Shown here: in pieces, positions 21,100 to 32,226 of the stretch | How the letters are laid out: every line of letters starts with the position of its first letter | How positions within the stretch are numbered: the stretch's first letter is position 1 | Assembly: GCA_022376925.1 (NCBI GenBank) | Contig: JAIOJX010000025.1 | Coordinates: forward strand, 95,011,608 to 95,075,607 | Origin: Tragulus kanchil | Lineage: Eukaryota; Chordata; Mammalia; Artiodactyla; Tragulidae | DNA length: 64,000 nt | Reading direction: 5' to 3' | Notes under the pieces: generated by a model | What the model saw: the letters and a program-made list of their open reading frames with translations, nothing else | Told to the model about the DNA's origin: nothing | Databases searched by the model: none | Position numbers and translations under genes: made by a program

Positions 21100-23717
21100 G
21101 TGTTAATAGTTTCTATTCTATAATATCTATTTAAATTCTATTTATTTTTGATTCCTCATTTCTAGAACATGGACTTATTTTATTCCTTGTGAAATTCTCA
21201 TATATTAACATTGGAATTGATTATTTTATACGATAATTACATCAGTTAATCTCAAAGGAGATGATGTGTAGTAGTAGCAGTAGATATTTTAAGTGAATTA
21301 GGGTAACAGGTTTCTCTTGATTGTCTATTTTTTGTTCTTCCCACTTTTAATGAAAAGGACTTGCCTTCGTACAGGTTTTAGTGGATAGAGGCTGATGTTG
21401 GAAACCAGGGAACCTGAGGTCTTTGTTAACTATACTGTAAGCTTTATTAAATATTCAATTAGTTTGCCTGTGAAAAGAGAGAGGCTACAGTTATCTCCCA
21501 ATAAATAATGAATTGCTCTTGGAACTTCTGATTGTTTACATAGTATCATTTGCTTTTACTGCTTAATTAGATCACTTATTAATGTTGTTTGGGTACCTTT
21601 TGTTTTTTGGCCTTGTGTTCATCAAGGAGCAGATGGACAAGTAGAGATGAAATTCACATCAGTTTACCTAGTTATATTTAAGGACTTGAAGTCATGTCCT
21701 CTGAAGGTTTTGGATGACTTCTGTTCCCTGCTAGGAATGTATTTATAGATTAATTTTAGTCTCAGTTGCCTTTTACCAGATTAAATATTGTGTAAGTGGT
21801 AAATTCTAGGAAACTTGAAGAGTTTTAGAACATTTTACTGTGGTTCCCACTATAGAGATGACCATAATTAGAGGAAATAGTAGGTTAAGTTAGAAACTGT
21901 CTATGGTTGGGAGCTGGAGTTTTGATATTTTCCTGTATATTTCACTGATATTCCCCAAACTGTAGTGGTCTTTGGTTTGAGAATCATAGTTAGCTGGGAG
22001 GTGAGCCAGCATTCTTAGTGAGGCAGTGAAAGAGGTGGCATCTCAGCCGAGCTGGTACACCCACTCGTCTAGGTTGGGAGGAAGTGGAGGTTGGGGTCAG
22101 AAGAGCAGCCTTTTCCCGCTTTTAGACAGTGCCAGAGCGTCTCAGGCTGGGGTTTCACTTTATTTTTGTTTATGTGGAGTCGGTTCAGACACAAGTAAAA
22201 TTGTGGTGTCTTAACCTCGAGTAAGATTTCAGACATATATCTTGTTTCATCAAGCTTGATCACTGAAGAATCTAGTTCATATTCTAGAGATGATAGCATT
22301 CTGAATTTAGAAAGATGAAAGTGACATACTTTCATTTAAACCTCATAGTCTTTGAATGCTTGGGGATGTAAATTAATGAAAGCATTTAACTTCTTTTTAA
22401 GGAGAAGGGTAAGAATCATACACACAGGAAGTCTATTTTCCTAAAATATATTTGCCTTCATTGTATTTTCAAAAGATTGGGCAACTGATTTATTTCTGGT
22501 GGTCCTATCTTCTATCTTGAGTGTTAACCATGTGAGCCGAAGGACGAGAATGGGGAAATAAAATCAATTACATTTTATTCCATTATACCAGGTATGTGTG
22601 AACATATGGCTATTTGTGTGTAGCTGTTTTTCCCACAGGAAGGATTGAAGTGTTGTTTGGGTACCTTTTGTTTTTGGCCTTGTGTTCATCAAGGAGCAGA
22701 TGGACAAGTAGAGATGAAATTCACATCAGTTTACCTAGTTATATTTAAGGACTTGAAGTCATGTCCTCTGAAGGTTTTGGATGACTTCTGTTCCCTGCTA
22801 GGAATGTATTTATAGATTAATTTTAGTCTCAGTTGCCTTTTACCAGATTAAATATTGTGTAAGTGGTAAATTCTAGGAAACTTGAAGAGTTTTAGAACAT
22901 TTTACTGTGGTTCCCACTATAGAGATGACCATAATTAGAGGAAATAGTAGGTTAAGTTAGAAACTGTCTATGGTTGGGAGCTGGAGTTTTGATATTTTCC
23001 TGTATATTTCACTGATATTCCCCAAACTGTAGTGGTCTTTGGTTTGAGAATCATAGTTAGCTGGGAGGTGAGCCAGCATTCTTAGTGAGGCAGTGAAAGA
23101 GGTGGCATCTCAGCCGAGCTGGTACACCCACTCGTCTAGGTTGGGAGGAAGTGGAGGTTGGGGTCAGAAGAGCAGCCTTTTCCCGCTTTTAGACAGTGCC
23201 AGAGCGTCTCAGGCTGGGGTTTCACTTTATTTTTGTTTATGTGGAGTCGGTTCAGACACAAGTAAAATTGTGGTGTCTTAACCTCGAGTAAGATTTCAGA
23301 CATATATCTTGTTTCATCAAGCTTGATCACTGAAGAATCTAGTTCATATTCTAGAGATGATAGCATTCTGAATTTAGAAAGATGAAAGTGACATACTTTC
23401 ATTTAAACCTCATAGTCTTTGAATGCTTGGGGATGTAAATTAATGAAAGCATTTAACTTCTTTTTAAGGAGAAGGGTAAGAATCATACACACAGGAAGTC
23501 TATTTTCCTAAAATATATTTGCCTTCATTGTATTTTCAAAAGATTGGGCAACTGATTTATTTCTGGTGGTCCTATCTTCTATCTTGAGTGTTAACCATGT
23601 GAGCCGAAGGACGAGAATGGGGAAATAAAATCAATTACATTTTATTCCATTATACCAGGTATGTGTGAACATATGGCTATTTGTGTGTAGCTGTTTTTCC
23701 CACAGGAAGGATTGAAG
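21100..23717. other. Intergenic DNA, no gene, mostly two copies of one segment
   Basis: The reading frames around 22026-22335 and 23093-23402 are the same chance frames repeated. I recognise no element. Confidence 0.55.
21583..23717. repeat. Tandem duplication 9 (about 1.068 kb)
   Basis: Copy A is 21583-22650 and copy B is 22651-23717. They are joined where TGTTGTT occurs at both ends. The T run near 21602 (six T) is one shorter in copy B near 22670. Confidence 0.94.
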
Positions 23718-23739
23718 TGTTGTTGTTGTTGTTGTTGTT

Positions 23740-23877
23740 TTAATTATTTATTTATTTGGCTTCCCTGAGTCTTATTAGTTCCAGCATATGGGATCTAGTT
23801 TCCTGACCAGGGATTGAACCTAGGCCCCCTGCATTGGGTACACAGAGTCTTAACCACTGGACCACCAGGGAAGTCCC
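23740..23877 (-). mobile_element. CHR-type SINE
   Basis: The minus-strand head is GGGACTTCCCTGGTGGTCCA with B box GGTTCAATCCC; the left side is a (TTG)n tract at about 23718-23739. The body is short. Confidence 0.85.
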
Positions 23878-24155
23878 GAAGTATTGGTTTTTTTTAACAA
23901 AAATCAATGAAACATAGAAATACAGAATAAATATTTGAGAGATCTGAGAAAAATGTATGAAATTAATAGACTTGTAGGTGTTTGAGTAAATTTAGCAGAA
24001 AAATAGAAAATGTCTAGTTATATACATGGACTTACTAATTTTAGTTGTCTTGAAGCAGCATAATTTAATATCAAATGCTTAAAACCACTAATTTAGTCAA
24101 TAGAATTTAGAAATGTGGCTTGTATATACCTATCCAGCTAATAAAAAAATTTTTT

Positions 24156-24474
24156 GGGCTTCCCCTGGTGGCCCAGTGGGTAAGGATACCGCCTTGCAGT
24201 GCAAGGGCCGCCAGTTCGATCCCTGGCCTGGGAAGATCCCACGTGCCGCGGAGCGGCTGGACCCACGTGTCCAATTACTGAGCCGGAGCTCTGGAGCGCA
24301 TGCGCCCAGAGCCAGTGCTCTGCGACGACAGATGCCACCACAATGGGAGGCCCACAGGAGCCAAAGAACAAAAGATGGATGAAAATGGAGAAATGAAAGA
24401 TCAATAGAAGTGGCCCGCCCGCTTCCCTCCCTCCCCAACCCAACCCTTGCCCAAAATAAATAAATAAATAAATC
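24156..24474 (+). mobile_element. CHR-2-like SINE, full-length
   Basis: Head, A and B boxes, then ATCCCACGTGCCGCGGAGCG, the region matching cetacean CHR-2, then the 3' extension and an (AAAT)n tail. It lies between two copies of an A7T6-type target near 24145-24155 and 24477-24496. Confidence 0.85.
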
Positions 24475-24769
24475 TTAAAAAAAAATTTTTTTTCTTTGAA
24501 AAAAAAATAGGTAGTAAGAATTCCAAAGCATAAAGAGGAGACCTCTATTAAAGACAGCATTTCTCCATCTAGCACTGTCGTTCTAGTCCTAGAATCTCCC
24601 AGGTAACTGAAATCGGAGTGGTAATAAGGCAGGACATTGGGAAAAGGAGTGGTAGTTCTTATTGTGTGGCTCACTTCTAGGTCTAAGACTGCTTAAGTTC
24701 TAGATGGGCAGAAAAATCGCTAATAATAGAGATCAGAGCACCAGTCTTGGTTCAAATAAAAAAGATATC

Positions 24770-25015
24770 TTCTATGGTATGCACATCCACACACATACAC
24801 ACACACACACACACACACGTACATGCAATGGAATGTTACTCAGCAATAAAAGGAGAGAAAGAATGCCATTTGCAGTAACATGGGTGGACCTAGAGATTAT
24901 CACACACTAACTGAAGTAAATCAAAGATACGTATGACATAGTATCGCTTATATGTAGAATCCAAAAAATGATGCAAATGAACTTATTTACAAAACAGAAA
25001 TGTGAGGAAACAAAC
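24770..25015 (+). mobile_element. L1 ORF2 end and 3' UTR fragment
   Basis: It contains a (CA)n tract at about 24794-24818, then gcaatggaatgttactcagc and further L1 ORF2-end sequence reading towards a 3' UTR. It is interrupted by unrelated DNA to 25444 and resumes. Confidence 0.75.
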
Positions 25016-25385
25016 CAGTGAAGGTTTTGGGGGCTTTGGCTGAGTCAGAAGAAAAGTAAATTGGGAATGAGAAATATACTAGAAAGATCTGAGACAAACA
25101 AGTGATTTGATTCACATGGGCTTATTAGCTGGGGATATACTAATCGGCAACAGGTGAGTGATCTGCTATGGACTTTGAAATGCCAGATCTGTGCAGACTC
25201 CTTAACTTCTAGCCGATTTAGTTGCCCTCCAGCTGCAACACGCCCTTTCCATCCTCAAAGTCATGAGAATAATCATTGAATAGGGCTGTGACTGAAACTA
25301 GCCCAGGCTAATATCGTTCTCTGTAAACACCTGGAGGTTTCAGCACTGAGTTGACCCAAGAGGTCTTGAACACCCCCTTCCCGTC
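25016..25385 (+). mobile_element. LTR-like segment related to 35.2 kb
   Basis: It shares an interrupted similarity with 35130-35420, including ATGGGCTnATTAGCTGGGG and the cagactcctt...cttctagccga...ttgccctccagctg run. It is probably part of a degraded ERV LTR inserted in L1. The family is not resolved, and no protein-coding part is present. Confidence 0.45.
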
Positions 25386-25420
25386 GTGTGTGTGTGTGTG
25401 CGCGCACGTGCGTGTGCTGT
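25386..25420. repeat. (GT)n microsatellite
   Basis: A GT/GC dinucleotide run following the LTR-like segment. Confidence 0.9.
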
Positions 25421-25444
25421 GGCACAGATACATACTCACAGACA

Positions 25445-25705
25445 GAAAAAAAAAAATATGGTTACCAAAGGGAAAAAGGGATGGAGGATAAATTAGGAAT
25501 TTGGAATACATACTACTATATACAAAATAGACAAACAGCAAGGACCTACTGAAGAGCACAGGGAATTGTATTCAATATCTTGTAATATAACGTATAAGGG
25601 GAAAGAATCTGAAAAAGAATATAAAAATATAACTGAATCACTTTGTTGTATACAAGAAACAAATGCAGCACTGTATATGAACTATACTTCAATAAAAAAT
25701 AAAGG
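25445..25705 (+). mobile_element. L1 3' UTR fragment (continuation)
   Basis: It resumes L1 3' UTR sequence (ctactgaagagcacagggaa, then aactatacttcaataaaaaa) and ends in an A-rich tail. Confidence 0.75.
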
Positions 25706-25854
25706 AAGTGTATCTTCAAATATAGTCCAATCTGTGTATTCAGAAAGCAGCATTGGTATTGGCATGAGCTAGGCAATGTCTTGGTGTCTGTTTTTAACCA
25801 GGTGCCAAACTGAAAGACTTCAACTCTACTTACCCTTTGTTTTACCTTTCTAGA

Positions 25855-26055
25855 TCAGGGGTCAGCAAGTTCTTGGACCAAATCCACTACTTATTTTTGT
25901 AAATAAAGTCCTATTGAAACATGACCACATCCATTTATTTATGTAGTGTCAATGACTGCTTTAGAGCTATGATAGTAGAATTGAGTAGTTGGGACAGTAG
26001 TTTGTAATGCTTAAAATACTTACTACCATCTGACTCTTTACAGAAAAGAGCTCAC
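25855..26055. mobile_element. MER5-like hAT DNA transposon relic
   Basis: It starts with a caggggtcagcaa terminal-type sequence and continues with ttttgtaaataaagtcctat and ctctttacagaaaa, the pattern of MER5/Charlie elements. Its right two thirds recur at 27041-27168. Confidence 0.75.
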
Positions 26056-28153
26056 TTCAGTTCCAGATGAAAAATCTTTCTTTTAAAAATCTATTCTTTA
26101 AGTCAAGTATGTGAGTCAGTCTCTTATGCTAGTTCCAGCACTGTTGTTTCTAGCTACATCAAGCCATTTTTTAATATGCCATGCGTAGTGTCAGACACAG
26201 GGACCTGGCTTTGAACCATGCAATACAAGGCTTTCTATTTTGTTTTCACTCGTCCTGATAATGCCCTGCTTTACAGTCAGCACAGGACACTGAATCAGTT
26301 GTATTAAGGATAAGCATTTAATGATCCTTGCAAGTCTTTCTGGTCATAAGCAATAGTTCACCAGACACAGTCTTGTAAATATACTTGGAATTTCTACCAT
26401 GTGTAAATAACCCATCTTACGTGGGCTCATCTGATACCTGTCTGTCACTTTTTCTGCCTTTTTCATATGATCCCTGGTGAGATAATTATACAAGGATGCC
26501 TATTGTTTGCACCCTCCACTGACTCAGAATCTTATTGTAAATCTGGGAAATTTAGTATGAATAATGATATTGATACCTTTATTTATCATTTTTTAAACAT
26601 TTAAAGTGTTTTCAGATGGATGATGTGAATTGATACTTGTAATGGTGTTTGCCTCTGGGAAAGGGTTGGCTAGAGACAAGGATGGGAGAGAGACTTAAAT
26701 TTTCATATAAATAACTTTTAGAGCTTTAAAATTTTGTATCATGTGTGAAGTAATTACCTATTACTGGATAGCAATAGCACCGTAAATTTAGAAGCTTAAA
26801 ATAATACACATGTATTACCTCAGAGTTTCTGTAGGTCAGAAAGCCAGGCATGCCTTAGCAGGGTGTATCAGGGTCTTCACATGCTTTAAGTGAAGGGCTG
26901 GCCAAGTCTGGAGTCTCATTGGAAGACTTGATTGTGAAAGGATCTGCTTCCAGGTGTACATGATTATTGACAGGATTCAGCTCCTCGGGGACTTTTTAAC
27001 AGGAAACCTCAGTTCCTAGCTGTTTGTTGGCTGGAGGCCTCATCCATTTATTTATGTAGTGTCAATGACTGCTTTAGAGCTATGATAGTAGAATTGAGTA
27101 GTTGGGACAGTAGTTTGTAATGCTTAAAATACTTACTACCATCTGACTCTTTACAGAAAAGAGCTCACTTCAGTTCCAGATGAAAAATCTTTCTTTTAAA
27201 AATCTATTCTTTAAGTCAAGTATGTGAGTCAGTCTCTTATGCTAGTTCCAGCACTGTTGTTTCTAGCTACATCAAGCCATTTTTTAATATGCCATGCGTA
27301 GTGTCAGACACAGGGACCTGGCTTTGAACCATGCAATACAAGGCTTTCTATTTTGTTTTCACTCGTCCTGATAATGCCCTGCTTTACAGTCAGCACAGGA
27401 CACTGAATCAGTTGTATTAAGGATAAGCATTTAATGATCCTTGCAAGTCTTTCTGGTCATAAGCAATAGTTCACCAGACACAGTCTTGTAAATATACTTG
27501 GAATTTCTACCATGTGTAAATAACCCATCTTACGTGGGCTCATCTGATACCTGTCTGTCACTTTTTCTGCCTTTTTCATATGATCCCTGGTGAGATAATT
27601 ATACAAGGATGCCTATTGTTTGCACCCTCCACTGACTCAGAATCTTATTGTAAATCTGGGAAATTTAGTATGAATAATGATATTGATACCTTTATTTATC
27701 ATTTTTTAAACATTTAAAGTGTTTTCAGATGGATGATGTGAATTGATACTTGTAATGGTGTTTGCCTCTGGGAAAGGGTTGGCTAGAGACAAGGATGGGA
27801 GGGAGACTTAAATTTTCATATAAATAACTTTTAGAGCTTTAAAATTTTGTATCATGTGTGAAGTAATTACCTATTACTGGATAGCAATAGCACCGTAAAT
27901 TTAGAAGCTTAAAATAATACACATGTATTACCTCAGAGTTTCTGTAGGTCAGAAAGCCAGGCATGCCTTAGCAGGGTGTATCAGGGTCTTCACATGCTTT
28001 AAGTGAAGGGCTGGCCAAGTCTGGAGTCTCATTGGAAGACTTGATTGTGAAAGGATCTGCTTCCAGGTGTACATGATTATTGACAGGATTCAGCTCCTCG
28101 GGGACTTTTTAACAGGAAACCTCAGTTCCTAGCTGTTTGTTGGCTGGAGGCCT
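25928..28153. repeat. Tandem duplication 10 (1113 bases)
   Basis: Copy A is 25928-27040 and copy B is 27041-28153. The only difference noticed is one A/G change near 26690 versus 27803. It cuts the MER5-like element. Confidence 0.95.
26745..27040. mobile_element. Unclassified old LTR-like repeat
   Basis: Segments such as tagaagcttaaaataataca and tgattattgacaggattcag resemble a common old mammalian interspersed repeat. The full length is seen in copy B at about 27858-28260. Family not determined. Confidence 0.4.
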
Positions 28154-30176
28154 CTGTTCCTCTCCAACATGATAGTTTGCTTCATCAAAATGTGCAAGCT
28201 GAGAAGGCAATAGAAGGAGTCTGCTAGCAACACAGAAGTCAGAATTTGATACTGTACACAACTATAGAACATCCCATCACCTTTGCCTGTTTCTGCTAAA
28301 ACAAGTCCTTAGACCATCCTTAGACCATCAAGGGTAAGGAATTACTTGAGGGCATGAATACGAGGAATTGGGGAATCCTAGAGAGGTAATTTTAGAGTCT
28401 GTTTGTTGCAACTGTGCATATTATCTATTTAGTGAAAATAAATAAGTAATTTTAGACATTTAAGACTTAAATGAAAATGAAAATTTCAATATAATGTGTG
28501 AAATATATTTATTTTTTTATAAATAAAAAAGACGTGCAAAAGTACATATATGTCTATAAATGCACACAAAATGATGACATGGTACAGATCAATGATTTGT
28601 CTTTGTTCAAGGCACTATAACATAATACTATAGACTGGGTGGCATATATACCACAAAGATTTATTTCTCACAGTTCTGGAGGCTGAAAAGTCCCAGGCAA
28701 GATTAGATGGCAGATTAGATGTCTGGTGAGAGCTCACTTCCTTGTTCATAGATGACCGTCTTTTTGCTGTGTCTTCATATGTCGAAGGGGTTAGGAGATA
28801 TCTGGGGTCTCTAGTATCATTAGTGAGCAATCTACCTTTATAACCTAAGAACTTCTCAAAGACTCTACCTCCTAATGCCTACACACTGGGAATTAGCTTT
28901 CAATATATTAATTTTGAGAATAAAAAAAAATTCATACCATAGCAGTGGTTACTTCTATGGAAGGGAGCATGAGAGGAATGAGTATAAAGGAAATGTAATA
29001 GTTTAATCTATGTCTTTGTTTTCTTCCAAGAAAAAGGAATTAGGGCCATTTAATAGAGTTATAGAGGATAAACAGCTTTCAAATGGCTTGTTTAAGGAAG
29101 CTCCAAGTCTGGAGTCTCATTGGAAGACTTGATTGTGAAAGGATCTGCTTCCAGGTGTACATGATTATTGACAGGATTCAGCTCCTCGGGGACTTTTTAA
29201 CAGGAAACCTCAGTTCCTAGCTGTTTGTTGGCTGGAGGCCTCTGTTCCTCTCCAACATGATAGTTTGCTTCATCAAAATGTGCAAGCTGAGAAGGCAATA
29301 GAAGGAGTCTGCTAGCAACACAGAAGTCAGAATTTGATACTGTACACAACTATAGAACATCCCATCACCTTTGCCTGTTTCTGCTAAAACAAGTCCTTAG
29401 ACCATCCTTAGACCATCAAGGGTAAGGAATTACTTGAGGGCATGAATACGAGGAATTGGGGAATCCTAGAGAGGTAATTTTAGAGTCTGTTTGTTGCAAC
29501 TGTGCATATTATCTATTTAGTGAAAATAAATAAGTAATTTTAGACATTTAAGACTTAAATGAAAATGAAAATTTCAATATAATGTGTGAAATATATTTAT
29601 TTTTTTATAAATAAAAAAGACGTGCAAAAGTACATATATGTCTATAAATGCACACAAAATGATGACATGGTACAGATCAATGATTTGTCTTTGTTCAAGG
29701 CACTATAACATAATACTATAGACTGGGTGGCATATATACCACAAAGATTTATTTCTCACAGTTCTGGAGGCTGAAAAGTCCCAGGCAAGATTAGATGGCA
29801 GATTAGATGTCTGGTGAGAGCTCACTTCCTTGTTCATAGATGACCGTCTTTTTGCTGTGTCTTCATATGTCGAAGGGGTTAGGGAGATCTCTGGGGTCTC
29901 TAGTATCATTCGTGAGCAATCTACCTTTATAACCTAAGAACTTCTCAAAGACTCTACCTCCTAATGCCTACACACTGGGAATTAGCTTTCAATATATTAA
30001 TTTTGAGAATAAAAAAAAATTCATACCATAGCAGTGGTTACTTCTATGGAAGGGAGCATGAGAGGAATGAGTATAAAGGAAATGTAATAGTTTAATCTAT
30101 GTCTTTGTTTTCTTCCAAGAAAAAGGAATTAGGGCCATTTAATAGAGTTATAGAGGATAAACAGCTTTCAAATGGC
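28015..30176. repeat. Tandem duplication 11 (about 1.088 kb)
   Basis: Copy A is 28015-29087 and copy B is 29103-30176, with 15 interposed bases that align loosely to the flank left of copy A. Small changes near 28795 versus 29883. Confidence 0.94.
28612..28925 (-). mobile_element. MLT1-type MaLR LTR
   Basis: Reverse-oriented MLT1 features: atagactgggtggcatatat, tttatttctcacagttctgg and a caatatattaattttgag end. The duplicate is at about 29700-30014. It is a non-coding LTR. Confidence 0.7.
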
Positions 30177-30510
30177 ATATGTTCACTTTATCATAGGATT
30201 AGAACTCAAAACATAATTTTCCTAAATGTCACAGAATTTTTCCTATTTATTTATTGGATTCTTTGTTTCTAAACTGAATTGTTTTATTCAGAAAACTTAT
30301 TAAATTATTTAAAGGAATGATAGATATTAGTCTTCTGATGCCTGACTAATCTCATTGGGTGGCCATTTCTGTTCAGTATGTTTGATAATTAGCCATATTT
30401 AAAAACATGATAAACAGAATCTTTATTCAATCTTGGAACAGCATTGCCAGATTTAGCAAATGAAAATATAAGAAGCCCAGTTAAATTTGAATTTAGTGTT
30501 TTAGGGTGGA
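30177..30510. other. Intergenic DNA before BovB
   Basis: AT-rich; nothing recognised. It ends at a poly-T tract (about 30511-30532). Confidence 0.6.
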
Positions 30511-30533
30511 CTTTTTTTTTTTTTTTTTTTTTA

Positions 30534-32226
30534 CCAAATTTGGAAAACTCGGCAGTGGTCACAGGACTGGAAAAGGTCAGTTTACATTCCAATCCCAAAG
30601 AAGGGCAATACCAAAGAATGTTCAAAGTACTGTACAATTGCACTAATTTCACATGCTAGTAAGGTCATACCCCAAATCCTTCAAGCTAGGCTTCAACAGT
30701 ACATTAACTGAGAACTTCAGTGTAGAAGCTGGAGTTGAAAAGGCAAAGGAACCAGAGACCAAATTGCTAACACCTGTTAGATCATAGTAAAAGCAAGGGA
30801 ATTCCAGAAAAACATCTACTTCTGCTTCACTGACTACACTAAAGCCTTTGATTGTCTGGATCACAGCTAACTGTGGAGAATTTGTAAAGAATTCCTTAAG
30901 AATACCAGGCCATCTTACCTGTTTCCTGAGAAACCTGTATGCAGGTCAAGAAGCAACAGTTAGAACTGGACATGAAACAACAAACTGGTTGCAAATTGGG
31001 AAAGGAGTACATCAAGGCTGTATATTGTCATCCTGCTTATCTAACTTTTATACAGAGTACATCATATGAAATGTCAGGCTGGATGAATCCCAAGCTGAAA
31101 TCAAGACTGTGGGGAGAAATATCAATAACCTCAGGTAGGCAGATGACACCACTCTAATGGCAGAAAGCAAGGAGGAACTAAAAAGCCTTTTGAAGAAGAT
31201 GAAAGAGGAGAGTGAAAAAGCTGGCTTAAAGCTCAATATTCAAAAAACTAAGATCATGGCATCTGGTCCCCTAACCTCATGGCAAATAGATGGAAAAAAA
31301 ATGGAGACAGTAGCAGACTTTATTTTCTTGGGCTCCAAAATTACGGCAGATGGTGACTACAGTCATGAAATTAGAAGATTCTTGTTCCTTGGAAGAAAAG
31401 ATATGAAAAACCTAGACAGGGTATTCAAAAGCAGAGACATCAGTTTGCCAGCAAAGACCCATAAAGTCAAAGCTATGGTTTTTCCAGTACTTGTGTATGG
31501 ATGTGAAAGTTGGACCATAGAAAAGGCTGAATGCTAAAGAATTGATGCCTTTGAACTGTGGTGCTGGAGGAGATTCTTGAGAGTCTCTTAGATAGCAAGG
31601 AGATCAACCCAGTCAATCCTAAAGGAAATAAACCCTGAATATTCATTGAAAGGGCTGATACTAAAACTGAAGCTCCTGGGCTTCCCTGGTGGTCCAGTGG
31701 GTAAACAGTCAACCTTGCAGTGCAAGGGGCGCCGGTTTGATCCCTAGCCTGGGAAGACCCCACATGCCACGAAATGACTGGACCGGTATTTCCAATTATG
31801 AGTCAGCAGTCTGGAGCGCATGCACCCAGAGCCGGTGCTCTGCAACGAGAGAGGCCACTGCAATGGGAGACCCACACAGGTCAAAGAATAAAGATGAATG
31901 AAAATAAATAAATACAAAACCAATAAAAAAGGCCATAATTAAAATATATTTTAAAATATTAACAACAACAACAACAACTGAAGCTTCAATACTTTGGACA
32001 CTTAATCCAAAGAGCTGACTCATTTGAAAAGATCCTAATACTGGGAAAGACTGAGGGCAGGAGGAGAAGGGGGCAACAAAGGGTGAGATGGCTGGATGGC
32101 ATTATCAACTCAATCAGTGGACATGAGTCTGAGCAAACTCTGGGAGATAGTGATGTATGGAGAAGCCTGGAGTGCTGCAGCCCATTGGACTGCAGAGTCA
32201 GCCATGACTTAGCAACTGAACAACAA
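30534..32226 (+). mobile_element. BovB (RTE-type) LINE, 5'-truncated and disabled
   Basis: The 3' part of the BovB reverse-transcriptase ORF and its 3' end. Recognisable segments are the RT region before and after 31000, the block 31157-31537 (KAGLKLNIQKTKIMASGP and then LGSKITADGDYSHEI), and the terminal part after 31986. The RT active-site YADD reads stop-ADD: TAG at 31136-31138 replaces the Tyr codon. Further frameshifts are present. A CHR-2-like SINE is inserted at 31675-31975. The element is typical of ruminant genomes. Confidence 0.93.
31675..31975 (+). mobile_element. CHR-2-like SINE inside BovB
   Basis: The body begins GGGCTTCCCTGGTGGTCCAG at 31678 and ends in an A-rich (ACA)n tail. 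Perfect 10-base target-site duplications AACTGAAGCT at 31665-31674 and 31976-31985 show insertion into an existing BovB. Confidence 0.93.

Larger units (their letters stand above)
19688..21816. repeat. Tandem duplication 8 (about 1.061 kb)
   Basis: Copy A is 19688-20749 and copy B is 20750-21816, joined through a shared TGAAG. Copy B carries 6 more bases near 21780-21789 (ttaaat segment) and minor T-run changes near 21147. Confidence 0.94.

Noticed and set aside
24138..24674. 178-codon frame, the longest in the window
   Set aside because: It is antisense to a CHR-2-like SINE and its A-rich tail; no protein features.
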